From assembly GCA_949361645.1 (NCBI GenBank), contig OX442416.1:16868993-16932992 (forward strand): 64,000 bases of DNA, given 5' to 3'. Shown here piece after piece: positions 13,071 to 23,700 of the stretch. This stretch comes from Spongilla lacustris (taxonomy: Eukaryota; Porifera; Demospongiae; Spongillida; Spongillidae). Numbering within the stretch: the first letter of the stretch is position 1; each line of letters starts with the position of its first letter. The notes below the pieces were generated by a model. That model was not told the origin of the DNA. It did no database searches and saw nothing but the letters and a program-made list of their open reading frames with translations. Position numbers and translations under genes: made by a program.

Positions 13071-13215
13071 AGCGTGTGTGTGAGCATATGTGTGTGTGAT
13101 TGTGTGTGTGAGCATATGTGTGTGTGATTGTGTGTGTGAGCATATGTGTGTGTGATTGTGTGTGTGAGCATGTGTGTGAGTATGTATGCATGACTGTGTG
13201 TGTGTGTGTTGTTGT
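13070..13215 (+). repeat. TG-rich tandem repeat of about 30-bp units
   Basis: About four copies of a unit built from GTGTGTGAGCATATG and TGTGTGTGATT, ending in plain TG repeats. Confidence 0.8.
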
Positions 13216-13454
13216 GTGAGTGGCTATGAATCCTCGCTATGAATCCTCTCTTCCCCTCTCTCTGTACATGTAAGTCAGTATGTACATGTATATGTATGCT
13301 AAGAATCAGTTCTTGTACTTGTGCAATGCATGCATATGCACATGAATGTAATTGGCTAGTTTTGATGACATTCTGCACTGTTTTCCACAGTACACAACTC
13401 AAACTCCAGCTATCAATGCTCACCAATGGCAAGCTCTATTTACCCACTCCCTCC

Positions 13455-13788
13455 TCCCTCCCTCCCTCCCTCCCTCCCTCCCTCCCTCCCTCCCTCCCTC
13501 CCTCCCTCCCTCCCTCCCTCCCTCCCTCCCTCCCTCCCTCCCTCCCTCCCTCCCTCCCTCCCTCCCTCCCTCCCTCCCTCCCTCCCTCCCTCCCTCCCTC
13601 CCTCCCTCCCTCCCTCCCTCCCTCCCTCCCTCCCTCCCTCCCTCCCTCCCTCCCTCCCTCCCTCCCTCCCTCCCTCCCTCCCTCCCTCCCTCCCTCCCTC
13701 CCTCCCTCCCTCCCTCCCTCCCTCCCTCCCTCCCTCCCTCCCTCCCTCCCTCCCTCCCTCCCTCCCTCCCTCCCTCCCTCCCTCCCTC
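13455..13788 (+). repeat. (CCCT)n microsatellite, about 330 bp
   Basis: More than 80 nearly perfect CCCT tetramers. It lies about 55 bp before the candidate 3' splice site TTCATCAG at 13,845 of the RNF113-like exon and is pyrimidine-only on this strand, so it looks like an expanded polypyrimidine tract. The long Pro-Ser-Leu frames and their Gly-Arg-Glu antisense frames are artefacts. Confidence 0.95.
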
Positions 13789-14426
13789 TCCATCCTCGCC
13801 TCTTCCCTCCTTCCATGATCCTCTCCTTCCACTTCCCTTCATCAGAGGAGGCTCAGAGTGTTCAGTGACAAAGATAAGGACAAACTCAGCAAGGTGACCC
13901 AACATACTAAGTCTGAGAGGGAGGCATGACATGGAGGCCACCCTCACCTTGGAGATGGAGACAGAACAGAACAGGGACCAGTGGGGTGTCATGGAGAAGG
14001 CACAGAATTTGAACCAAGTCTGGGCACTGGTCACCACTTGCAGTAACCCTTTATAGGCCAGTCAGATACAGTGATATTAGCCCTTTAGTGACACGAGTTT
14101 TAACCCTGTAAAGACAGCAATATCAGCATTATTCTCCAGAACAAATTTTTATTTGTATATGTCTAGTTGCCATGGTGATTAATGTCCTCCTACTATGCTG
14201 CAAAACTCAGTCTGTTGTATGATGATTAATTAATATTGTTTGTTTTCCATATACATGTATAGTATGGAGGAGGAGAGGACACAACTACACCGAGTACTTT
14301 GAGGCCGCAAGAGGAGGGAGACCTCACAAGGGAGTGCAGCCAGCAGGTGGGTGTGGTCAAGGGAGGTGGTAGCAGATGTGATGAGGCCAAATATTGTCGC
14401 ATACAATTGTACGATTCCATGAGTGT

Positions 14427-14473
14427 TGTGTGTGTGTGTGTGTGTGTGTGTGTATTTGTGTGTGTGTGTGTGT
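14427..14473 (+). repeat. (TG)n microsatellite
   Basis: About 45 bp of TG dinucleotides with one ATT interruption, inside an intron of the RNF113-like copy. Confidence 0.9.
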
Positions 14474-14536
14474 CTGCAATGTATGGTAGCAAGCACACGA
14501 TGCATGAACATAAACTGTACAGAAAATGTCACACAC

Positions 14537-14657
14537 TTTAAAAGGAGCACACCTTAAAGGGCACACTTTAAAAGGAGCACACCTCAATGGGCACACTTTA
14601 AAAGGAGCACACCTTAATGGGCACACTTTAAAAGGAGCACACCATAATGGGCACACC
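14537..14657 (+). repeat. Minisatellite of about 28-bp units
   Basis: Roughly four and a half copies of a unit containing AAAAGGAGCACACC and GGGCACACTTT, directly abutting the hairpin MITE at 14,661. Confidence 0.85.
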
Positions 14658-14660
14658 TTG

Positions 14661-15059
14661 CCCTACAAAAAAATCTTGGCATACATGTTCCAAATTCATG
14701 TGTGATATGTTGTCGCATGTGTTCCAGTTTTTCTAGAGCATTGTTGAACATGCTTATGTCATTCAATTGCAGGCATATCACCCTTCTAACTTGCACAGGT
14801 TGAAGAGTTTCTAAAACGCGTTCCCCCGAGAAGTTATAAAGTGGCACACCCCTTAGCATATTAGCGGGTATGCCTCATCGGGGAATCGCTTTTTAGAAAC
14901 TATTCATCCTGTGCAAGTTAGAAGAGTGATATGCCTGCAATTTAATGACATACATGTACATGTAAGCATGTTCAACAGTGCTCTAGAAAAACTGGAACAC
15001 TTGCAAAAACATATCACGCATGAATTTGGAACATGTCATGCCAAGATTTTTTCGTAGGG
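14661..15059. mobile_element. Palindromic (hairpin) MITE, about 400 bp
   Basis: CCCTACAAAAAAATCTTGGC at the left end is inverted at 15,040–15,059, and the two halves match nearly throughout, meeting at about 14,850 (AACTTGCACAGG on one side, CCTGTGCAAGTT on the other). The whole element can fold into a long hairpin. It has no coding capacity and no target duplication I could recognise. It sits in an intron of the RNF113-like copy. Confidence 0.8.
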
Positions 15060-15282
15060 GATCCATTGCGGGATAATGTGCAGACAGCATTCTACATGTA
15101 CATTGTAGGGGCCATTTTTCCCTCCCCTAGGAAAGGTCCCCTGTACTGTTCTTTGGGAGTACCAACCTGACATCTGCAAAGACTACAAGGAGGCAGGCTA
15201 CTGCGACTTTGAAGGTTGGTGTGTCTGGTGTGTGCTGGTGTGTTGTGTAGGTATGTGCTGGTGTTTGCATGATGTGTTTGCC

Positions 15283-17125
15283 CATACACCGGCCTATACA
15301 CCATACACCAGCCTAGCTAGCCTGTACACCATACACCAGCCTGTACACCATACACCAGCCTGTACACCATACACCAGCCTAGACCCCATACACCAGCCTG
15401 TACACCATACACTAGCCAGTACACCATACACCTATACCTATATACACCATACATCAGCCTGTACACCAGCCTGTACACCATACACCAGCCTGTACACCAT
15501 ACACCAGCCTATACCCCATACACCAGCCTGTACACCATACACCAGCCTAGACCCCATACACCAGCCTAGAACCCATACACCAGCCTGTACACCATACACC
15601 AGCCTGTACACCATACACTAGCCTGTACACCATACACCAGCCTGTACACCATACACTAGCCTGTACACCATACACCAGCCTAGACCCCATACACCAGCCT
15701 GTACACCATACACCAGCCTGTACACCATACACTAGCCTGTACACCATACACCAGCCTGTACACCATACACTAGCCTGTACACCATACACCAGCCTAGACC
15801 CCATACACCAGCCTGTACACCATACACCAGCCTGTACACCATACACTAGCCTGTACACCATACACCATCCTATACACCATACACCATCCTATACACCATA
15901 CCCCAGCCTGTACACCATACACCAGCCTATACACCTATACACTATACACCAGCCTGTACACCATACACCAGCCTATACACCATACACTAGCCTGTACACC
16001 ATACACCAGCCTATACACCATACACCAGCCTAGACCCCATACACCAGCCTATACACCTATACACCATACACCAGCCTGTACACCATACACCAGCCTATAC
16101 ACCTATACACCATACACCAGCCTGTACACCATACACCAGCCTATACACCATACACCATCCTATACACCATACACCAGCCTATACACCATACACCGGCCTA
16201 TACACCATACACCATCCTATACACCATACACCAGCCTGTACACCATACACCAGCCTGTACACCATACACTAGCCTGTACACCATACACCATCCTATACAC
16301 CATACACCATCCTATACACCATACCCCAGCCTGTACACCATACACCAGCCTATACACCTATACACTATACACCAGCCTGTACACCATACACCAGCCTATA
16401 CACCATACACTAGCCTGTACACCATACACCAGCCTATACACCATACACCAGCCTAGACCCCATACACCAGCCTATACACCTATACACCATACACCAGCCT
16501 GTACACCATACACCAGCCTATACACCTATACACCATACACCAGCCTGTACACCATACACCAGCCTATACACCATACACCATCCTATACACCATACCCCAG
16601 CCTGTACACCATACACTAGCCTATACACCATACACCAGCCTGTACACCATACCCCAGCCTGTACACCATACTCCAGCCTGTACACCATACCCCAGCCTGT
16701 ACACCATACCCCAGCCTGTACACCATACCCCAGCCTGTACACCATACCCCAGCCTGTACACCATACCCCAGCCTGTACACCATACCCCAGCCTGTAAACC
16801 ATACCCCAGCCTGTACACCATACACTAGCCTATACACCATACACCAGCCTGTACACCATACCCCAGCCTGTACACCATACACTAGCCTATACACCATACA
16901 CCAGCCTGTACACCATACCCCAGCCTGTACACCATACCCCAGCCTGTACACCATACCCCAGCCTGTACACCATACCCCAGCCTGTACACCATACCCCAGC
17001 CTGTACACCATACCCCAGCCTGTACACCATACCCCAGCCTGTACACCATACCCCAGCCTGTACACCATACCCCATACACTAGCTTATACACCATACACCA
17101 TACATCAGCCTATACATCATACTTA
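15283..17125 (+). repeat. VNTR: about 95 copies of a 19-bp unit
   Basis: The unit is close to TACACCATACACCAGCCTG with variants (ATACCCCAGCC, ATACACTAGCC, GACCCCATAC, an inserted TATACACC). Higher-order repetition is clear: a segment at about 15,870–16,150 recurs at about 16,290–16,570, and the last third is dominated by the CCCCAGCC variant. Because 19 is not a multiple of three, all frames cycle through a 19-residue pattern ([19 protein letters not shown] in reverse), which explains the long open frames. It lies right after the CCCH exon donor (GAAG|GTTGGT). Confidence 0.95.
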
Positions 17126-17264
17126 AAAAAACCAGCCCATACACGCAGAATACTGAAGGTTTTGTCATACATGTACCTACTCTTAATCCTAAGATCTGCC
17201 CATGGTTTGTGCTGTGAATATAATAAACTTGAAAGGGGAACCCACAACCTTATCTGATTTTAGA

Positions 17265-17520
17265 GGCCCATGTAGTGCTGCTACCTTGCCTGCCCTGAAG
17301 CTACATGTAGACCTACCCTGCATGAACCCCTACATTGACCTACATAGGCCTACCCTGCATGAACCCTTACATGGACCTACATAGACCTACCCTGCATGAA
17401 CCCTTACATTGACCTACATAGGCCTACCCTGCATGAACCCTTACATGGACCTACATAGACCTATACCCTGCATAAACCCTTACATGGACCTACATAGACC
17501 TGCATGTACCTACCTGAGTA
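17265..17520 (+). repeat. Minisatellite of about 36-bp units with CCTACATRGRCCTACC
   Basis: About six copies of GACCTACATAG-CCTACCCTGCATGAACCCTTACAT variants. A separate block (CTGTGAATATAATAAACTTG and onward) flanks it at 17,212 and again at 17,597, so the array sits inside a larger direct duplication. Confidence 0.8.
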
Positions 17521-17981
17521 CTGAAAATTACTTGTGTCGTTTGTCTACATGTACATGTATTCCCTTCAAACTACATGTAACATCTACCCTTCTGTGCTGT
17601 GAATATAATTAAACTTGAAAGGAACCCACAACCTTATCTGATGTTAGACATACCCTGTACATGTACCTGGACTTATATGTCCCTACCTAAGACTACCATA
17701 TCTACAAGACCTACATGTACATGTGTACATCTATCTAACTACTGGCATGTACTATGCATGTAGGACTACCGTGGACCTACATGAATTTGGTTTTACCAGA
17801 GGGCGCACGAAAACTGGGGGGGAGGAGGGGATGCAGTCGAAGGGGTACATTTGTACATGCCCTGTTGTGCTCCACCGCTTTGTTGACATTTGTCAGCAAG
17901 TATTCGGACTTTTTTTTACGTATGACACAACATGTAATCTACTCGCAGGTATATGTAATCATCAACGGAAGCGTGTGTGGC

Positions 17982-17982
<1 letters not shown>

Positions 17983-18011
<29 letters not shown>
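17983..18011 (+). repeat. Poly-G tract (29 bp)
   Basis: Uninterrupted run of 29 G; a second mixed (TG)n plus G(17) tract lies at 18,264–18,297. Confidence 0.9.
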
Positions 18012-18013
<2 letters not shown>

Positions 18014-18692
18014 ATTGCTGCCAGGTGGGTGGCATTTCATATGCCATGGGGGAGGGGGGGGGAAGCTGGCCCCCCCACCCCCAAGGCTATGCTTGATCCA
18101 GGGCTGCATGGTATCTACTTAGACTTATCGTGAGTACTGAAGGTTAAGTGTTCATGTGTCTTTCCTCTTCACCTCCGTACCACCTACACTGTACTCCTTT
18201 CTAGTAGAAACCATACAGAGAAGTTACATGTATAAGTCATACAAACCACACACTGTGTGCAAAATGTGTGTGTGTGTGTGTGGGGGGGGGGGGGGGGTAA
18301 TGAATGACAGGGGCCTGTTGGGCAAGCACTAGTCCTGATGCCTTGGTTGAGCTTTGCATTGGGAGGGGATGGAGTGTGCTTTGTGCATGATGCTGAGGGC
18401 TTTGGTTTTATGGTAGGGGCATTTGTTCTGATGCATAACCATCACTTGTTTCCTCTAGGTTTCAATATCAGGAGCTGCGAATTTGTTTAAATGTCTGTTT
18501 GCAACTGTTTCCAAGGAGATGTGCTACCATCAAGTATCTATATGATGCTACTTAGGCACTTATCTTTTTTTGTTTTGTTTGGTGCTCATCATATGACACT
18601 AGACTTGCTTGTAACTGTGATAGCCATCCGATGAGGAAGAAGAGCAGCAGGGTCTTTGTGGTTATTGTCAATTTGTAAACGTACTAGTAACT

Positions 18693-21600
18693 CAGTGATG
18701 GGGAAGGGCAGCATGACCCGTCGACCTGATCACTACGGTAAATGTATTAACCTATAAGAAGTTCGATATCTTGACATGAAATAAACGTGAAGTACGGGTT
18801 CTAGCTTGCCAATGTGTTCGGCTCTAGAGAAACGCCCACGCTGCCGGTCCGCCCATCGTTTACATCTCCCATATCACATTGAGTCGATGATTGACTACAG
18901 AAGGGGCTAAGAGAAACTATAAATGTAATAGCATATATCATAGGAAGTATCGCTTTATATTATCTCTGCTTTTACGATATGTTGCCCGCGCGATGATCGC
19001 TTCATGGCAATAATGAATTGCCGCATAGAAAGGTGGCATAAAAAGTGCTGGTGGCGTGACGTGCACAACGGACGCTGCACACGGCCAATATTGAAAGGAT
19101 GGGTAAATATGCATGGCGGAGCATATATGATGACATGTTGGGAGTTGGGACTCGGTCTCCCGTCGTGAACTACTAGTAATTGTGGACCGGCCACTTTGGA
19201 CGAAGCCAACATCATCCCTATGGCTTTCGGTCATCTGCGGTGCGTGTTCAATCTGTGTTTACGGGAGCTACAATTACTTAGTATTAGTAATACGTCATCG
19301 GCTTTGTATGCGTCTCGTGAGCTAGGCCATTAATTAAAAACATTATTGATAAATGACATAATTGTTAATAAATGTTACGTAACATGTCTACTTTACGAAT
19401 AAATTAGTGCGGTAGAAATTAATTTTTTGTCTTGATTTTTGTACAAGAATGGCTAATGATATAAATCTATAAATTACAGATTCACAATCAGACCGATTTA
19501 TCGTACTTAGTACATGTGTTTAAAAATCAATTTGAAAAAAAAGTGCTAAATGTCCGCCTATGTATGGGCAATTTCTCCATATGTATACGGCCCTAGCCAG
19601 ACTGCCAATCTGGAATTACATGCTTGTGCCACAGAAAATGATTTCGGCTAAATCGACAGCCCTGGATAATTATGGTATTGTCTGGATTCCGTTGTGGTCG
19701 ATTGTGAAATTCATATCGCTCTATAATGAAGTGAGTCCGACCGGGTCGTACATTTTGGTATACAGCTACCTGTATTTTCGCGCATCCAAGCTGAAAGTGG
19801 CAAGGCAGAATCCACACTCTTGGACGTGCATGTTAACATACCACGAAGCTTTGATGTAAACGTAGTTTGCTCTAAAACGTTACGCAAACATAAAATTCGA
19901 TCGTAACTAATTGAGCGGTAGTGTGACCTTTTGAGTACCGTGGGCTCCAGAACGATCAGCATCGCAGGTTTTTGATATTAATCGAGTCGCAGACACTATA
20001 GGGGACTATTCCGCCCTGCATTTTTGGAAACGATCTGTAGTTTCTGCAATACGTGAGTGAACGTGACGGTTTTTAGAAAACATTTCCCCGAGTGGGTGCG
20101 ACATATCGACTCGTAACTTCCAAACGGAAGGTCCAATCGAAGCCACTTTTCTTTCCATACATTGGGAAGACATGTGAGTACAATTTAAAAAAATCTTTAT
20201 TTATCCTTAAAACGCATCCTTTATTTTATTAAAAAAATTCGGTTCAAAATTCGTCTTAATACCCGGCTCGTCATTAGACCCGGGAGCACTCTATCAATTT
20301 TAACCCGGCTACCTTATTTATTATATCGCATATTCACATCAAAATTCTTGTTCTTTTCACTTTAATTCCCAATCACAATTACCAATTCAGCTTCAAAATT
20401 GCTTGCAGTGACACGGCATGTCCTTTCTATATGACACTTACAGTACTCTTCGAAGCGACTTAAACTGTCCGATATAAGTTTATTCAATAATGACCTGTCC
20501 GAGCTCTAGGACACTGTACACTGGAACTAATGCATGCATGCTCGCCGGCTCGGGGTATATAGGAAGGAACACATTCCCTTTGTACTGCATGAGACGTACC
20601 GACCATGCACTAATCATGATCATCACGCATGTACATGGTGTACGGCCAGTATCAGGATTACATCAACACCATGCAATAGTTATCTACGTGCTACATGTAC
20701 GTGCTACATGTACATGTAGCTCTTTTTAAAGTTATGTAGACAACTTTTGGAAACATTGGTTAGGTGATGTTTTCATTGGCCATTATAACTTATAAGCCCC
20801 ATGCCGCGCGGCGCATATAGCGTCACAGTTATTAATAGTTGTGCATGATGCTGTGTATTTAGATATCTAGCTAGTGCTATTATGCACAAACGCATGCTTC
20901 CTTGCAACGTTCTTACATTGTTAGTCAGTGCTAGGTGTTCACTTACTGGTCTGGTGCTAAGCTTGCATCAGTTCAACGAGCTTTATTTACTGAGCGTTTA
21001 GGAAGGCGGGGCTCGTTTTAATATGCATAAAAGCAAAGTCATGCATGCATAAGTAAATTCAAGCATAAGTTCTTCATCCCATGACTATTGATGTCTATTG
21101 AGCCAAAAGACTGGAAGCAGATGTAGCACTCATTTGAACTTTTTGCTGGAGAATGAATATTGGATATGCGAGTAAATATTTTTCAGTTACACTTTCACAT
21201 TATATCAATTATGTCAATTTTCTGCTATGCTTTTCATTTTTCTGTCTTTCTCACGTCACCAAACGTATTCCAAAATGTACAGATAGTAATTTTCATTCTC
21301 ATTGAGCACTGCAGCAAATGTGCAAATGTTACGAACTCAGACAGGAATTAAAGAGAAAAAAATGCTTTTCATGATCAAATAGTATTGAGCTGAGTGGAAT
21401 AGAGTTAGAGAACTCCTACCACCACCAGTACCAACAGTGATACTATTATCTCATCGCAACCTAGATAATTCTAGCTAATTCCAGTACATAATAAAGGACG
21501 ACTTGACAGTGTAGACAAAGGTGCTTGGTCAATTATTCAACTGTGTGTACCTACCAATGATCTATGAATTAACAATGTTATACTCTATACAGGGCAGTTA

Positions 21601-22323
21601 CTAGGTACAAGTATAGATTCAGTACAGTTTTATGTGAGGGAACAATGCTATCCCCATTGAAGATATTAATGTGTAACTAGCTGAGCTGGTGGATTGAAGA
21701 TTGTATTGTGATTGTAAAACCATTGTTTTCGGTAACTGGCTTTCTGAACCTGTGACAACTGCATGCTGGACAAAGACTCCTTGCAAAGTAATACAACTGG
21801 AATGGTGCATGATTTCAATGTTTGGGAGTGTAGATTCACAATGAAGCCACATTTCAGAAGCATATGGTCACTGCATGACTTACAATAAGATAGGCCTGAA
21901 TAGGTACATGTTTGTGAGTGTATCTGCTCCTGATGCAGCTGAAGCAGATTGCATTTTAAAAGCAACTCTACAAAGGAAGCAATGATTGTGGTGTATATTC
22001 CTTGGACCTGGCATTTGCGCTGCAGTGCCTAGCTACAGAGAACAAACACTTTACCATGAGGGTTTCTTGCAACCATGGAAAGCCCCAGGCTAGAGTTTGA
22101 TGTGTTCTGTACATGTAGAATGCCTGTTTACCAGATGTGCATACTAGCAGCGCAAGAAGTGTTTTGAGCTCTTCCACAAAGAATTTGATTTTTCTGCATT
22201 AACAATGCAAAGTGGCAAGATATAGCGCACAGCCAATTACACACTGTACATACACATAAATGTACACTTACTATCACATACACATGTAGAATAAGTACAT
22301 GTATATATATAATTATAATTTTC

Positions 22324-22361
<38 letters not shown>

Positions 22362-22490
22362 AGTTTGTTCCTTCATAAGCCAGGCCAGCATTTTCACATG
22401 CTGTATCATCTGTTTTGAAGGAAACAGTGTGGCAGTGATGCTTAGAAATTTCTAATCTTCCTAAATGGATTCTCCCTACCTCCAGCACTG
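18693..22490. other. Non-coding stretch, no gene recognised
   Basis: Many stop codons in all frames; the largest frames (about 99 codons at 18,938–19,234 and 21,666–21,965) match no family I recognise. A frame at 21,968–22,177 on the minus strand is Cys/His-containing but unsupported. A repeat end at about 20,100–20,295 matches 11,456–11,630 in inverse orientation. Confidence 0.45.
22326..22359 (+). repeat. (AAT)n microsatellite
   Basis: About 11 copies of ATA/AAT. Confidence 0.9.
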
Positions 22491-22494
22491 GGGT

Positions 22495-23698
22495 CAACAT
22501 AATAAGCCCATCTCCATCAATACCCTGTGTGGTTTGTGGCTGAAAGATGGTAACACTGCTTCTACTGGTGGAGCAGCAGGTTTTGATGGACAGGCACCTA
22601 AAAGCATAGGGATGGTGTTTTCATTATTATGTGCTATGCCCTGAGATGTTATTATCTGACATGCCTTGCCATAAACCCCATCTTTGGCCAGTTATATGGC
22701 AGAAGCCACCGCTTTGTTTGATGGCGCTCATTTGGATTGTGTAAAGAATGCAACATGCATCTGTGCAAGATGCCACAACATGGAAAGGTTACCTTTCAGC
22801 CACAAACCACACAGGGTATTGATGGAGATTGGCTTATTATTGCCTGGTATGTGGATGATGGTGTTGTGGCTGCAGCTGGTGCCAGCTAATAGGTAGGAAG
22901 AGTACTTGCTAATGGTACAAGCAGGTTGGGCTGTTATGTCAACATACCTAAATGTGAATTTATTTTGTCATGGTGACCTAACACATGGCACCCTAAATAG
23001 GATTAATGCTCCTCCACACTTGCAGTGGCTTCTGCAAATTAACTCATCTTGTTTGGGCTACACCATCATCCCTCTCTTTCAAGGCACTTAGGCTTGCTTC
23101 CAGTGGACATGACAGAGCTCTAGATCTCCTGGAAACAGGCCCAACACAGCCTCACTAAATGTGGCTTGGGTCTGCGTTCTCAAGTGCTTCATGCCCCAGC
23201 TGTTTATATTGGCTCTGTTTGTTCACCTGGGTATGGCCACCAATCACACACCCACCTTGCCCATGCTATTAACTCATGTGTAGCACCATCTGAAACAATC
23301 TCACTGGACTCCATCTTACCTTCCCCTGCGCAGCAAAAGTAATATTAGATCATTTACTATTTCATGCTTAGCTGTTTAACATGTCCTCAGTGGCTGATAG
23401 GGCATGCCTACTATCCATCTCTGCCCCTTATTCCTCCATGGCTTTCAATTGTCACCTCAGAGAGTTTTGGCTTCCTCTTGGAACCAAATCAGTTCCATGC
23501 ATGTTGCTCTCAAATGAGACATGTCAGCTGGCTCACCACGCACGTATACCCTTTGCCCAGATTCCACCATGGATTCCACTTCCACATGCAAACCAGGTAG
23601 GAGATATTGTACATCATCATAACATGCTGAGGGATAATGTTTTTGCTTATTCTCGTCATTTGGCGCACTTAAAAGTGTCAAAGTTAAATTAGGCAATG
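22495..23698 (+). pseudogene. Reverse transcriptase relic (YVDD motif)
   Basis: At about 22,795–22,890 the plus strand reads 'FQPQTTQGIDGDWLIIAWYV' and then 'DDGVVAAAGAS', which contains the reverse-transcriptase catalytic motif Y-V-D-D. Downstream, several reading frames carry plausible coding words separated by stops (for example 'SSVADRACLLSISAPYSSMA' at about 23,385). A short piece of the same region is inverted at 22,495–22,550 (AGCCCATCTCCATCAATACC). The coding sequence is broken by many stops and frameshifts, so it is dead. It appears to continue at 25,550 after the inserted pogo-like element. Same retroelement group as the tails at 40.2, 47.4 and 49.6 kb, by inference. Confidence 0.65.
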
Positions 23699-23700
23699 TA

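Larger units (their letters stand above)
13846..18692 (+). pseudogene. RNF113/Cwc24-like gene, degraded (CCCH zinc finger and RING)
   Basis: RNF113 (yeast Cwc24) is a spliceosome-associated protein with a CCCH finger followed by a RING finger. Matching pieces occur in order. (1) 13,846–14,052 contains 'DMEATLTLEMETEQNRDQW', like the 'DMGAT..E..TE..RDAQAI' block. (2) 14,263–14,346 has 'HNYTEYFEAA', like 'NNYQKYI'. (3) 15,131–15,214 has '[15 protein letters not shown]', the almost invariant start of the CCCH finger. (4) About 18,365–18,417 has 'GDGVCFVHDAEGF', like 'GDSCKFLHDRSDY'. (5) About 18,625–18,692 has 'SDEEEEQQGLCGYCQF', like the acidic run into the first RING Cys pair. Pieces 1 to 3 keep compatible phase-1 splice junctions. 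But piece 1 is frameshifted near 13,915, the conserved 'KGPIRAP' is missing before piece 3, and the RING frame hits a stop at once. For a very conserved family this means a decayed copy, or less likely a fast-evolving paralogue. The CCCH exon is the firmest part. Confidence 0.65.

Noticed and set aside
13239..14037. Long Pro-Ser-Leu and Gly-Arg-Glu frames on both strands
   Set aside because: They are all translations of the (CCCT)n microsatellite; open in several frames on both strands at once.
15232..17094. Repetitive '[13 protein letters not shown]' proteins
   Set aside because: The 19-bp VNTR lacks stop codons in many frames; the proteins are a by-product.
18938..19234. Two overlapping minus frames of about 90 residues
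   Set aside because: No family resemblance; overlapping open frames of this length are expected by chance.
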